Assembly (NCBI GenBank): GCA_036555585.1 | Contig: DATBLE010000024.1 | Coordinates: 70,624-134,623, forward strand | Length of the DNA: 64,000 nucleotides | From: DATBLE01 sp036555585 | Lineage (GTDB): Bacteria > Actinomycetota > Thermoleophilia > Gaiellales > Gaiellaceae | Reading direction: 5' to 3' | Shown: positions 1-10,070 of the stretch, piece after piece | How positions within the stretch are numbered: position 1 is the stretch's first letter | How the letters are laid out: the number at the start of each line of letters is the position of its first letter | The notes under the pieces: generated by a model | What the model saw: the letters and a program-made list of their open reading frames with translations, nothing else | The model's database searches: none | Told to the model about the DNA's origin: nothing | Program-made: the position numbers and the translations under genes

Positions 1-706
1 CGTTCACCTCGGGCAACTGCTGGCCCAGGCGGATGTTCCCGAAGATCCAGATCGGCAGCGTGTTCTGCACGCCCGCCGTGAACGTCGTAACGATCACCTC
101 GTCGAAGGAGAGCGCGAACGCAAGCAGCGCTCCCGAGATCAGCGCCGTCGAGATCGCCGGCAGCGTCACGTGGAAGAACGTCTGGAAGCCGTCGGCGCCG
201 AGGTCCATCGACGCCTCGGTCAGCGACGCCGGCATCCGCCGCAACCGCGCGACCACGTTGTTGAAGACGATCACGATGCAGAAGGTCGCGTGGCCGACGA
301 CGATCGTCCACAGCCCGAAGGTCTGGCCCCAGTACGTGAAGTACGAGTTCAGCGCCATGCCGGTGATGATCCCGGGCAGCGCGATCGGCAGGACGAAGAG
401 GAACGAGACCATCGTGCGCCCGAAGAACGACGCGCGGTACAGCGCGAAGGCGGCGAGCGTGCCGAGCACGATCGCGATCGCGGTCGCCAGCGCCCCAGCC
501 TTCAGCGAGAGGATCAGCGCGTCCTGCATCTCGCCGTTGTGGATCGCCGGGCCGAACCACTTCGTCGTCCAGTCGGTGATCGGCCAGCCCTGGACGTTGG
601 AGGCGTTGAACGCGTACAGGACGATGATCACGATCGGGATGTGCAGGAAGAGGACGACCAGCGTCGTCCAGATCCACAGGCCGATGCGGGTTGCCCTCGT
701 TTCCAT
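1..706 (-). CDS. potC: ABC transporter permease, PotC-like (partial, runs off left edge)
   Basis: Inner-membrane permease of a spermidine/putrescine-type ABC importer. The start ATG at 706 overlaps the stop of the upstream permease (TGATG). The translation begins METRATRIGLWIWTTLVV, followed by a hydrophobic first helix. The typical permease EAA-loop region follows (EASMDLGADGFQTFFHVTLPA), with later membrane segments. The C-terminus lies beyond the window. It is the last visible gene of the ATPase, binding protein, permease, permease operon. Substrate specificity (polyamine or another cationic or amide compound) cannot be read from the sequence. Confidence 0.88.
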   Translation of the reverse strand, partial: METRATRIGLWIWTTLVVLFLHIPIVIIVLYAFNASNVQGWPITDWTTKWFGPAIHNGEMQDALILSLKAGALATAIAIVLGTLAAFALYRASFFGRTMVSFLFVLPIALPGIITGMALNSYFTYWGQTFGLWTIVVGHATFCIVIVFNNVVARLRRMPASLTEASMDLGADGFQTFFHVTLPAISTALISGALLAFALSFDEVIVTTFTAGVQNTLPIWIFGNIRLGQQLPEVN

Positions 707-1611
707 CACAACGCGTCGAAGGCGCCGGTGCGCTTGGCCAGCGTCAGGTAGATGCCCATGATCACGACCGGGATCGCGGCGAACGCGGCCGCGAACGGCA
801 GGTTGCCGGAGACGCCCAGGCCGGTCGAGTAGACGATGTTGCCGATGAAGGTGGAGCCGGCGCCGCCGACGAGCGTCGGCGTGATGTAGTCGCCGAGCGT
901 CAGCGAGAAGGTGAAGATCGAGCCGGCGACGATCCCCGGCAGCGCGAGCGGCAGGATCACCCGCCGCATCGTCGTGAAGCCGCTCGCGCCGAGGTCGCGC
1001 GAGGCCTCGATGTAGGAGTGCGGGATCCGCTCGAGCGCCGCGAAGACCGGCAGGATCATGAACGGCAGCCAGATGTAGGTGAACACCAGCCACATCGCCC
1101 AGTTCGAGTAGCCGAGGTTGGCGCCGGGCAGGCCGATCTGCTCGAGCGACCAGTTCAGGATCCCGTCCTGGGCGAGGATCACCTTCCACGCGTAGACCCG
1201 CACGAGGTAGCTCGACCAGAGGGGCAGCAGCACGAGCACGAAGAGCATCGCCCGCACGCGCGGTGACGCGAGGCGGGCCATGAAGTACGCGAACGGGAAC
1301 GCCAGCACGGCGCAGGTCGCGGTCACCGCGGCGGCGATGTAGACCGTCCGCCAGATCACGCCCCGGAACGCCCCGCTCTCGAAGATCTGGCGGAAGTTGT
1401 CGAGGCTCCACGCGTGCACGACCTTGCCCGTGAACGAGTCCACTCCCCAGAACGCGTAGACGAACAGGGCCGCGACCGCGGCCACGTAGATCAGCGTCAT
1501 CCACGCCACCGGCGGAACGAGCTCCGCCACGGCCCGCAGCCAGCCGTGACGCCAGAACGGCAGCGACAGGCGGCGGCGGGCCCTCCGCAGGGAGGGCCCG
1601 CCGCCGGCCAC
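706..1611 (-). CDS. potB: ABC transporter permease, PotB-like
   Basis: First permease subunit of the polyamine-type importer. About six membrane segments are visible, beginning near VPPVAWMTLIYVAAVAALF, and the EAA loop reads EASRDLGASGFTTMRRVILP. The C-terminus ends LAKRTGAFDAL. The start is uncertain. GTG at 1611 lies 8 bases after the binding-protein stop and would place the strong hairpin at 1571-1606 inside codons 2-14. GTG at 1530 would leave the hairpin intercistronic, but it removes residues just before the first helix and has no ribosome-binding site. The reading frame is certain and the first 27 residues are not. Confidence 0.85.
   Translation of the reverse strand: MAGGGPSLRRARRRLSLPFWRHGWLRAVAELVPPVAWMTLIYVAAVAALFVYAFWGVDSFTGKVVHAWSLDNFRQIFESGAFRGVIWRTVYIAAAVTATCAVLAFPFAYFMARLASPRVRAMLFVLVLLPLWSSYLVRVYAWKVILAQDGILNWSLEQIGLPGANLGYSNWAMWLVFTYIWLPFMILPVFAALERIPHSYIEASRDLGASGFTTMRRVILPLALPGIVAGSIFTFSLTLGDYITPTLVGGAGSTFIGNIVYSTGLGVSGNLPFAAAFAAIPVVIMGIYLTLAKRTGAFDAL
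1571..1606. repeat. Perfect 16-bp hairpin between binding-protein and permease genes
   Basis: Arms 1571-1586 and 1591-1606 are perfectly complementary around the 4-base loop GCAG. The stem is almost entirely G/C and there is no T-tract. It lies directly after the binding-protein stop (1620). By analogy with other binding-protein-dependent operons it may stabilise the upstream message or attenuate readthrough, so that binding protein is made in excess over permease. That role is inference. Confidence 0.7.
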
Positions 1612-1619
1612 GTCGGTCG

Positions 1620-2743
1620 CTACGAGACCACCTCGTTCCAGGCGGTCACCCACTTCGAGTAGTCCATGCAGTCCTTCTTGCCGTTGCCGCAGTCGGCGAC
1701 CGGCGTCTTCCAGAACTTGATCGAGGCGTAGTACGACTCGGGCGCGTTCGCGTGGTACAGGGCGCACGAGCCCTTGCTGAGCTTGTTCATGTAGCTGCAG
1801 GCGAGCTTGTTGACCGGCGTCTCACCGTAGGTGGTCGCCTGCATCGCCTGCACCTTCGGGCTGGAGATGTACCCGTACCAGGCGTACGCGCAGTTCGGGT
1901 GCTTGGCCTTCGCCGAGAGCATCCACGTGTCCAGCCAGCCCGTCGCGCCCTCCTTCGGGATGAGCTCCTTGACGGGCACCTTCGCCGCCTGGAGCGCGCC
2001 CGTCGTGTACGGCCACGAGGCGCCGACCGTGACATCGCCGTTCTTGAACAGGCTGATCTCGTCGGAGGCGAGCCCCCAGTACTTCTTCACGAGCGGCCGC
2101 TGCTGCTTCAGCAGGGCGATCGTCGCGGCGAACTGGGTCTTGTTCAGCTCGTACGGATCCTTGATCCCGAGCGACGGCTTCGTCTTCGACAGGTACAGCG
2201 CCGCGTCGGCGATCTGGATCGGATTGTTCGGGACGGTGATCTTGCCCTTGAACTTCGGGCTGTACAGCACGGACACGCTGGTCGGGGCCGGCGTCACCTT
2301 CTTCGTGTTGTAGAGCAGGGTGTTCGGGCCCCACTGGAGCGAGATGCCGTAGTGCTTGCCCTTCACGGTGTTGTTCGGGGGACTCTGGAACGTCTTGAAG
2401 AACTGCTTCCAGCCCGGAACCTTCTTGACGTCTACGGCGGCGACGTCGCCGCCGTAGACGAGGCGGAGGCTCGCGTCACCGGAGGCCGAGACCATGTCGT
2501 ACTGGCCGCCGCCGCCGGAGCGCATCAGCGTGACCATCTCGTCCGAGGAGCCCGCGTACTTGGCCTGGATCTTGCAGCCTGACTGCTGCTCGAACGGCTT
2601 CACCCACGACGGGTCGAGATAGCCCTCCCACGCGATCATCGTCAGCTTGCCCTCGTTCGCGCCCGTCTTCGAGATGCCGGCGGCCGGAGCCGCCAGCGTC
2701 ACCGCCACGAGCGCGAGCGCGACGTAGCGGAGCTTGATTCTCC

Positions 2744-2747
<4 letters not shown>
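1620..2747 (-). CDS. potD: Extracellular solute-binding protein, PotD/PotF-like
   Basis: Periplasmic-type binding protein of 375 residues feeding the adjacent permeases. ATG 2747 overlaps the ATPase stop (ATGA) and is preceded by a GGAGGAAG ribosome-binding site. An N-terminal signal peptide (MRRIKLRYVALALVAVTLAA) has no lipobox cysteine, so it is probably secreted and not lipidated. The mature part begins KLTMIAWEGYLDPSWVKPFE, typical of the PotD family. The C-terminal third carries paired cysteines and a WVTAWNEV end that match the orphan paralogue at 6890-7996, suggesting disulfides and common ancestry. Ligand unknown. Confidence 0.9.
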
Positions 2748-3814
<1,067 letters not shown>

Positions 3815-3837
3815 GGAAGCGCACGATTATCGTCGTT

Positions 3838-3866
3838 AGGGACTGTCCCCGCAGGGGACAGTCCCT
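3838..3866. repeat. Palindromic element P1 (GGGACAGTCCC class)
   Basis: 13-bp arms AGGGACTGTCCCC (3838-3850) and its perfect complement (3854-3866) surround a GCA loop. It sits in the divergent spacer between the ATPase gene and the stress-protein gene. The same half-site recurs at 24992-25020, 52114-52142 and 52518-52552, so it belongs to a dispersed family and is not a private terminator. Confidence 0.85.
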
Positions 3867-3936
3867 TGCGTACCGGTGCCGAGGCTCCTGGCATGCTGAG
3901 CGGGCGTACGTTGGACTCGATCGCCGAGGAGGCACG

Positions 3937-4386
3937 ATGGACACGATCGTGGTCGGTGTCGACGGCTCGGAGGGCGCGGCCGCCGCGCTCGCGTTCGCGG
4001 CCGACGAGGCCGCGCTGCGCGGAGCACGCTTGCGAATCGTCTCCGCCTGGGAGGTGTCGGCCGGGATCTACGGCGGCGGCGTGGCCCCGGCGTTCGACGC
4101 CTCGACCCTGGACGCCTTTCGCGAGCGCGCGCAGGAGGTGGCCGACGAAGCGGTTGCGACGGTGAAGAAGCGGCAGCCGGCGGTCGAGTGCGACAGCGAG
4201 ACGGTCGAGGGGCAGCCCGCGGCGATCCTGCTCGAGGAGGCCAAGGACGCCGGCCTGATCGTGGTCGGCAGCCGCGGCCTGGGCGGGTTCGCGAGGCTGC
4301 TGATGGGATCGGTCAGCCAGCAGGTCGTCCATCACGCCTCCTGCCCGGTGGTCGTCGTCCGCGCGCCGCACGAGCACGATCGCTGA
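3937..4386 (+). CDS. Universal stress protein UspA family
   Basis: Small cytoplasmic nucleotide-binding protein of 149 residues. It begins with the family strand MDTIVVGVDGSEGAAAAL and ends with the ATP-binding G-2x-G-9x-G-(S/T)-like stretch (VVGSRGLGGFARLLMGSVSQQVVHHASCPVVVV), the hallmark of ATP-binding Usp proteins. The start ATG has a good ribosome-binding site (GAGGAGG, 6-7 bases upstream). The gene stands apart from the importer and precedes an exporter operon. Its precise stress role cannot be inferred. Confidence 0.93.
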   Translation: MDTIVVGVDGSEGAAAALAFAADEAALRGARLRIVSAWEVSAGIYGGGVAPAFDASTLDAFRERAQEVADEAVATVKKRQPAVECDSETVEGQPAAILLEEAKDAGLIVVGSRGLGGFARLLMGSVSQQVVHHASCPVVVVRAPHEHDR

Positions 4387-4401
4387 CCCTGGCAGGAGGC
4401 G

Positions 4402-5307
4402 ATGTCGGCCAACGACCCGATCCGCGCCTTCGGCCTGACCAAGCGATACCGGGACACGCTCGCGCTCGACGCGCTCGACCTGGTGGTCGAGCCGGGTGAG
4501 GTCTACGGCTACCTCGGCCCGAACGGAGCGGGCAAGACGACCACGATCCGCCTCCTGCTCGGGCTGCACCGTCCGACCGCAGGGCGAGCGGAGCTCTTCG
4601 GGATCGACGCCTGGCGGAATCCCGCCCGGGCGCACAGACGGGTCGCGTACGTGGCAGGCGAGCCGTTTCTCTGGCCGTCGCTCACGAGCGAGGAGACCTT
4701 TCACTTCCTCGCGCGCGTGCAGGGCTCGACCGACGAGGGCTATCGCGACCTGCTCGTCGAGCGCTTCCAGCTCGAGCAGCGGAAGAAGATCCGGGCGCTC
4801 TCGAAAGGCAACCGGCAGAAGGTGCAGCTGATCGCGGCCTTCGCCGGCCGGGCCGACCTCCTGATCCTCGACGAGCCGACGAGCGGCCTCGACCCGCTGA
4901 TGGAGATGGCGTTCCGGCAAACCGTGCTCGAGGCGAAGGAGCGGGGCCAGACGATCTTCCTCTCGTCGCACATCCTGAGCGAGGTCGAGGCGCTCTGCGA
5001 CCGGGTCGGGATCCTCCGGCGCGGGCGGCTGGTCGACCAGGGGACGCTCGCCGAGCTCCGGCATCTGAGCGCGCAGACGGTCGAGGTCACCTTCGAGGGG
5101 AACGCCCCGACGCTCGACGGGCTGTACGGCGTGCACGTCGCGGAGGCGGGCCCGAACGCGCTTCGGATCGAGGTGAGCGGAAGCATCCGCCCCCTGCTCG
5201 AACGCCTGGCGCGCGAGCGCGTGGCGACCCTGACGAGCCGCGAGCCCTCGCTCGAGGAGATCTTCCTCCACCATTACGACGACAGCGACGGCCGTGTCCC
5301 CGGCTAG
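4402..5307 (+). CDS. ABC-2 type exporter ATP-binding protein
   Basis: ATPase of 301 residues with Walker A GPNGAGKTT at about 39-47, signature LSKGN at about 133-137 and Walker B LILDEPTSGLD at about 154-164. The post-H-loop region and C-terminal extension resemble the drug-exporter (DrrA/CcmA-like) subfamily. It overlaps the following permease gene by 14 bases, so the two are translationally coupled. The pair probably exports a lipid, antibiotic or peptide. The substrate is not evident. Confidence 0.92.
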   Translation: MSANDPIRAFGLTKRYRDTLALDALDLVVEPGEVYGYLGPNGAGKTTTIRLLLGLHRPTAGRAELFGIDAWRNPARAHRRVAYVAGEPFLWPSLTSEETFHFLARVQGSTDEGYRDLLVERFQLEQRKKIRALSKGNRQKVQLIAAFAGRADLLILDEPTSGLDPLMEMAFRQTVLEAKERGQTIFLSSHILSEVEALCDRVGILRRGRLVDQGTLAELRHLSAQTVEVTFEGNAPTLDGLYGVHVAEAGPNALRIEVSGSIRPLLERLARERVATLTSREPSLEEIFLHHYDDSDGRVPG

Positions 5308-6880
5308 CGCGATTGCACGCCGGGCGCTCGGCGACTCCCGCGTCCGGAACGCGGCCTTCGCACTCTTCTTCCTGCTCTACGCCTACGCGCAGGCGGTCGG
5401 CTACCGGCACAGCTACCCGACGCTCGGCGACCGCCTCGAGTTCGCGAAGACCTTCGGCGCCAACAAGACGGTGCAGCTCTTCTACGGCGTGCCGCACGAG
5501 CTGCGCACGGTCGGCGGCTACACCGCCTGGCGGGCGGGAGGCATCGGCTCGATCGTCGCGGGCGTCTGGGGCTTGCTCGCGGCGATCCGGGCGACGCGCG
5601 CGGAGGAGGACGCGGGCCGGCAGGAGCTCGTGCTCGCGGGCGCCGTCGGCCGCGGCGACGCGTACGCGGCGTCGCTGGCTGCGATCGGCGGAGGGGCCGC
5701 GATCCTCTGGGCCGGGTTCTTCCTCGGGCTCCTGGCCGGGCGGCTCGACGCCGGCGGATCGGCCTATCTGGCTCTTGCGACTGTCGCCCCCGTTGCCGTG
5801 TTCGCCGGCGCCGGGTTGCTGGCCGCCCAGGTCGCGGCGACCCGGCGGATCGCGCTCGAGCTCGCCGCCGGGGCGCTCGTGCTCGCGTTCCTCGTGCGCG
5901 TGATCGCCGATCTCTCGACCGGACTCGGCTGGCTTCGCTGGGCGACCCCGCTCGGCTGGTCGGAGGAGCTGCGCGCCTTCGCCGGCCCGCGACCGGAGGT
6001 GCTGACCCTGCCGTTGGTCGGGGGAGCGCTGCTGATCGCCGGCGCAGGCGTGATCTCGGCGCGCCGCGACGTCGGCAACGGCCTGTGGTCGGGCAGGGAC
6101 ACCGCCTCGCCCCGGCTCCGCCTCCTCTCCTCGCCGACCGCGCTCGCCCTGCGCGGCGAGCTCGGCAGCTTCGCCGGCTGGCTCGGGGGAACAGCGGTGT
6201 ACGCGCTCGTCATCGGCGTCCTGTCCACGAGCTTCTCCGCCTCGAGCATCCCGGCGAGCCTGCGGCAGGAGCTCGAGAAGCTCGGCATCTCGATCACGAC
6301 GCCCTCGGGGGCGCTCGGCGTCTACTTCCTGCTCTTCGTGTTCGCGATCAGCCTGTACGCGTGCTCGCAGGTCGCGGCTGCACGGCACGAGGAAGCCGAG
6401 CAGCGGTTGGAGACGCTCTTCGCCTCGGCCGTAGGGCGTAGACGGTGGCTCGCCGGCAGGCTCGCCCTGGCGGCAGCCGGGGCGGCGGCGATCGCGCTGA
6501 CGGTTTCGATCGTCGCCTGGGCCGGCGCGGCGAGCCAGCACGCCCACGTCTCGTTCGGGCGGATGCTCGAGGCCGGCGCCAACTGCCTGCCGACCGCGCT
6601 CCTGTTCCTCGGCCTCGCGTCGCTCGCCTTCGGGCTCTTCCCGCGGGCGAGCGCCGGCGTCTCCTACGCGCTCGTCACGGCCGCCTTCGTCTGGCACCTC
6701 GTCGCCGCCCTGCTCGGCGCGCCGCACTGGCTGCTGAACGTGACCCCGTTCCAGCACGTCGGGCTGCTGCCTGCGCAGGCCTTCCGGGTCGAGGCGGCCG
6801 TGGTCATGCTCGCAGTCGGAGCCGGCGCCGCCGCCGTCGGCCTGTGGGCGTTCAGACGACGCGACCTCATGGGCGCCTGA
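5294..6880 (+). CDS. ABC-2 type exporter permease (large, about 12 membrane segments)
   Basis: Membrane protein of 528 residues starting at GTG 5294 inside the end of the ATPase gene. Two halves each contain about six hydrophobic segments (for example AAIGGGAAILWAGFFLGLLAG and LGVYFLLFVFAISLYACSQV), an internal duplication typical of polyketide/tetronasin-type exporter permeases. HEEAEQRLETLFASAVGRRRWLAGR resembles the cytoplasmic coupling segment, and a similar segment (EEDAGRQELVLAGAVGRGD) occurs in the first half. Forms a complex with the preceding ATPase. Confidence 0.88.
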   Translation: MSPASAIARRALGDSRVRNAAFALFFLLYAYAQAVGYRHSYPTLGDRLEFAKTFGANKTVQLFYGVPHELRTVGGYTAWRAGGIGSIVAGVWGLLAAIRATRAEEDAGRQELVLAGAVGRGDAYAASLAAIGGGAAILWAGFFLGLLAGRLDAGGSAYLALATVAPVAVFAGAGLLAAQVAATRRIALELAAGALVLAFLVRVIADLSTGLGWLRWATPLGWSEELRAFAGPRPEVLTLPLVGGALLIAGAGVISARRDVGNGLWSGRDTASPRLRLLSSPTALALRGELGSFAGWLGGTAVYALVIGVLSTSFSASSIPASLRQELEKLGISITTPSGALGVYFLLFVFAISLYACSQVAAARHEEAEQRLETLFASAVGRRRWLAGRLALAAAGAAAIALTVSIVAWAGAASQHAHVSFGRMLEAGANCLPTALLFLGLASLAFGLFPRASAGVSYALVTAAFVWHLVAALLGAPHWLLNVTPFQHVGLLPAQAFRVEAAVVMLAVGAGAAAVGLWAFRRRDLMGA

Positions 6881-6889
6881 CCGCCGCTG

Positions 6890-7996
6890 TCAGCCTGCCC
6901 GGATCTGCGCCCAGGCGTCCGACCAGCCGAACCAGCCGACGCAGGCCTTGCCGCGCGCGTCGTGGCAGTCGGGCTGGGGCGTGCGCTGGAACGAGAGCCG
7001 CGACCACCAGTGCTCGTCGGCCGCATGTGCCGCCTTGCAGTCCATGTACGCACAGGCTGCCGGCGTCGCCGGCGCCTCTCCGAGATAGCGCGCGGACTTC
7101 GCATTGGCCTTCCCACCGAGGATGTAGTCGAGCCAGCGGTACATGCAGCCCGGGTGCCTGGCGTGGGCGAGCAGCATCCACGACGCCGAGTGGGCCGTGC
7201 CGCCCGGCGGGGCCGAGGTGGCGACCGGCACCTGGTCCGCACGCAGGAGCGCGGCGAGGCGCGCGCTGACCTCGCCCACGATCGCGTTCCCGCCGGTGAA
7301 GTCGGCGAGCCCACGAGTCAGGTCCTGCCAGTAGACGCCGACGCTCGCGCTCTGCTCGGCGGCCGCCCGCACGACCTTCAGGAACTGGGCCTTGCCGAGC
7401 TCGTACGGGTTCCGGACGCCGAGGTGGATCGCCGTGGCGGCGAGCGTGGACGGCTCGTCGTGCAGGCCGATCCTGCCGGCGTACCGCGGGTCGTAGAGCA
7501 CGTCCCAGCTCGTCGGAGCGGGCCGGACGAGGTCGGTGCGCCACAGCAGCAGGTCGGCGCCCCGGCCGTGCGGGACGCCGACGACGCGGCCGGCCTCGTG
7601 GTTCTGCGGCAGCCGCTTCAGCGCCGGGTAGACGGCGGCGTAGCTCGGGATCAGGCCGGTGTCGATCGGCTGCACCTCGTGGCCGCCGGTCAGCACCTGG
7701 GTGACGTCGCCGAACGCGGCTACCCCGTCGTACGTGCCGTTCGCGATCACCTCCAGGAGCTCGGTCGAGCTCCGGACAGTGCGCACGTGCACTTTGCAGC
7801 CGGTCTTCCGGACGAAGGGCTGCACCCAGTTGACCCGAGGGTCGTCGCCTCCGGCCTCGGCGTAGCCGGGGAAGGCGACGAGGTCGAGCTGGTGCTCTGC
7901 GGGCGGCAACCCCGCACCGGCCGACCGCGTCGACGCGCCCGCCGCGCAGGCCGCCAGCCCGACGCCGAGCACGACGAGGATCAGGCGCCTGAGCAC
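6890..7996 (-). CDS. Orphan polyamine-type solute-binding lipoprotein
   Basis: Binding protein of 368 residues homologous to the potD-like protein at 1620-2747. The signal sequence ends in a lipobox (LAACAAG), predicting a lipoprotein. Family motifs include PTSWDVLYDPRYAGRIGL and NPYELGKAQF. The C-terminal block has the same paired cysteines and ends GWSDAWAQIRAG. No permease or ATPase is adjacent, so it may dock onto the 1-3814 transporter or act in sensing next to the c-di-GMP gene upstream. Start GTG 7996 has a -10-like TACGGT six bases upstream and no ribosome-binding site. Confidence 0.87.
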   Translation of the reverse strand: MLRRLILVVLGVGLAACAAGASTRSAGAGLPPAEHQLDLVAFPGYAEAGGDDPRVNWVQPFVRKTGCKVHVRTVRSSTELLEVIANGTYDGVAAFGDVTQVLTGGHEVQPIDTGLIPSYAAVYPALKRLPQNHEAGRVVGVPHGRGADLLLWRTDLVRPAPTSWDVLYDPRYAGRIGLHDEPSTLAATAIHLGVRNPYELGKAQFLKVVRAAAEQSASVGVYWQDLTRGLADFTGGNAIVGEVSARLAALLRADQVPVATSAPPGGTAHSASWMLLAHARHPGCMYRWLDYILGGKANAKSARYLGEAPATPAACAYMDCKAAHAADEHWWSRLSFQRTPQPDCHDARGKACVGWFGWSDAWAQIRAG

Positions 7997-8002
7997 GGCC
8001 TA

Positions 8003-8008
8003 ACCGTA
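8003..8008 (-). promoter_or_regulatory. -10 element of a leaderless promoter for the 6890-7996 gene
   Basis: On the minus strand TACGGT ends six bases before the GTG at 7996. This places the expected transcription start at or next to the start codon. Confidence 0.5.
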
Positions 8009-8023
8009 GACGCCTCGTGAGCG

Positions 8024-10039
8024 CTACGCGGCGCCGCGGTGCCGCGCGTCCCCGGCCGGAGCCTGCTCGGCGATCGCGCAGAACTCCGCGACGACGTCCG
8101 GGTCGAACTGGGTGCCGGCGCAGGCACGCAGCTCCTGCAGCGCCTGCTCGCGTGTGACCGGCAGTCGATAGGAACGCTGCGAGGTCATCGCCGAGAACGC
8201 GTCGCAGACGGCGATGATGCGGGCGGCCGGCGGAATCTCGGTTCCGGCCAGCCCGTCCGGGTAGCCGGCGCCGTCCCAGCGCTCGTGGGTGGCGCGGACG
8301 ATCGCGGCCACGCCCTGCCAGCCCGGCGCCGCGACGAGGATCCGCTCCCCGATCAGCGTGTGCTCGTGGATGAACGCCCACTCGTCCGGCTCCAGCGGGC
8401 CGACCTTCTGGAGGACGTCGTCGGGGACGGCGAGCTTGCCGACGTCGTGCAGCCGTGCAGCCAGGCGAAGCTCCTCCAGCTCGTCGTGGTCGAGCCCGAA
8501 CGCCTCGCCGACCGAGATCGCCATGTGCACGACCTCGCCGACGTGGTCGCGGAGCCCCGGCGAGCGCTCGTAGAGCGCCTCGAGCAGCATCTCGTGGGGG
8601 TCTCTGCGGCCCGAGCGCTCGCGCTTCTGGGCGTACAGCCGCTGGTCGGCCAGGCGGAGGACGTCGACCGAGGTCGAGGCCTCCTGCGGGAGGCGAACCG
8701 CGCCGAACGAGCTCGTCACGTTGAAGCCCACGCCCGTTTCGCACAGCGCAGCGGCGCTCCGCTCGAGAAAGGCAGCCTCCTCCCCGGCGGGAACGTCGGC
8801 GAGGACGCAGAACTCGTCGCCGCCGAGGCGGTAGCAGGCCCCGTGCGGAGCGACGACCTCGGCGAGCGCGCCGGCGAGCCGCGTGAGCAGCGCGTCGCCG
8901 GCCGGGTGCCCGAAGGTGTCGTTGTAGAGCTTGAAGCCGTCGAGGTCGTAGATGACGAGCAGTCGCGAGCCGGCCTCCGCGTGCTCGTCGAGCACCGCGG
9001 CGAGCTCGTCGACGAGCTGCCGCCGGTTGCCCAGGCCGGTGAGCGCGTCCGTGACCGCGTGCGTGCGGAGCAGCCCGACGACGCGTGCGTTCTCGCGGAA
9101 CGTGAGCACCAGCCGGATGGCGACGGCCACGAGCGTCGCGCCCGCGAGGCCGATCGCCAGCGAGTTGAGCCGGTGGAAGTGGTCGTAGACGAGGATGCCG
9201 AGCCCGATCGCGCCGCAGACGAGCGAGGTCGCGAGCAGCGGCCGCCCCACCAGCGCGACCTGGGTCCGCCGCGGCCTCTGCCACACCGCCGCCGCGAGCA
9301 GCAGCATCGAGGCCGGCCAGAGCGCGTCCACCATCGTCCCTTCGCGGTAGGTGTCCGTGGCCGTCTGCAGCAGGAAGATCCCGTCGGCCGTCGTGGTCGA
9401 GAGCAGGGCGATTCCGATCAGGCCCCACGTGTGGCCGGGACGCCAGCGCGTCAGGGCGAACACGCCGGCGACGGCGGAGAGCAGCAGGATGTCGCCGAGC
9501 GGGTAGGCGAGGTTGGTGACGATCACCGAGGTGCTCCCGTCGGTGGTGCGGAGCACGGCCTCGAACAGCACCGCCGACCCCAGCGCCGCGGCCGCGACCG
9601 CCGCCATCGCGCCGTCGAACCAGATCATCGAGCCGAGCTCCGAGATCCGGTGCCTGACGAGGATCAGCATCCCGACGTAGCAGGCCGGGTAGAACGCGAG
9701 ATAGAAGACGTCCGCGGCCGACGGGTACGGCGGGTCGCCGCCGTAGGCGAAGTCGAAGAGCAGCTCCGCCACCGCCCAGCAGCAGAGCCCTGCCGCGAAC
9801 GCGATCCAGGCGCTCCGCTCGGAGCGGGCCGTGCACGCGCGCACGACGGCGGCGCCCGCCGCCAGCAGCATCAGGGCGTTGTACCAGTAGCGGTTGAAGA
9901 AGTCGTCGAGGCCGACGCGGTCGCCGAGCAGCGTGTGCGCGGCGAAGATCGCGATGCCCGCGACCGCCGCTACCTGCCACGCGCGGGTGGCGATCCGCGG
10001 GAGCGTCGAAGCGCACGACGAGGCAGAAGCCGCAGCCAT
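8024..10039 (-). CDS. Membrane GGDEF/HD-GYP protein (c-di-GMP synthesis and/or hydrolysis)
   Basis: 671 residues. An N-terminal half of roughly nine membrane segments (about 20-315) is followed by a GGDEF domain with intact RLGGDEF at about 404-410. An HD-type phosphohydrolase domain follows, with HDVGK at 531-535 and HERWDGAGYP at 585-594. The HD-GYP signature is well kept. No RxxD inhibitory site is visible five residues before GGDEF. Having both an intact cyclase motif and a hydrolase motif suggests a switchable c-di-GMP enzyme. It may sense a ligand through the membrane half. Confidence 0.92.
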   Translation of the reverse strand: MAAASASSCASTLPRIATRAWQVAAVAGIAIFAAHTLLGDRVGLDDFFNRYWYNALMLLAAGAAVVRACTARSERSAWIAFAAGLCCWAVAELLFDFAYGGDPPYPSAADVFYLAFYPACYVGMLILVRHRISELGSMIWFDGAMAAVAAAALGSAVLFEAVLRTTDGSTSVIVTNLAYPLGDILLLSAVAGVFALTRWRPGHTWGLIGIALLSTTTADGIFLLQTATDTYREGTMVDALWPASMLLLAAAVWQRPRRTQVALVGRPLLATSLVCGAIGLGILVYDHFHRLNSLAIGLAGATLVAVAIRLVLTFRENARVVGLLRTHAVTDALTGLGNRRQLVDELAAVLDEHAEAGSRLLVIYDLDGFKLYNDTFGHPAGDALLTRLAGALAEVVAPHGACYRLGGDEFCVLADVPAGEEAAFLERSAAALCETGVGFNVTSSFGAVRLPQEASTSVDVLRLADQRLYAQKRERSGRRDPHEMLLEALYERSPGLRDHVGEVVHMAISVGEAFGLDHDELEELRLAARLHDVGKLAVPDDVLQKVGPLEPDEWAFIHEHTLIGERILVAAPGWQGVAAIVRATHERWDGAGYPDGLAGTEIPPAARIIAVCDAFSAMTSQRSYRLPVTREQALQELRACAGTQFDPDVVAEFCAIAEQAPAGDARHRGAA

Positions 10040-10070
10040 GCAGCCTGTATCGGCGTCGCCCGAGCCCGCC

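Noticed and set aside
1752..2582. Long plus-strand frame opposite the binding-protein gene
   Set aside because: High GC creates long antisense frames. Composition is low-complexity Arg/Leu/Val/Glu and the minus-strand gene is unmistakable. The same applies to many long frames opposite real genes, for example 8039-10141, 27931-29526, 31479-33884 and 56218-59082.
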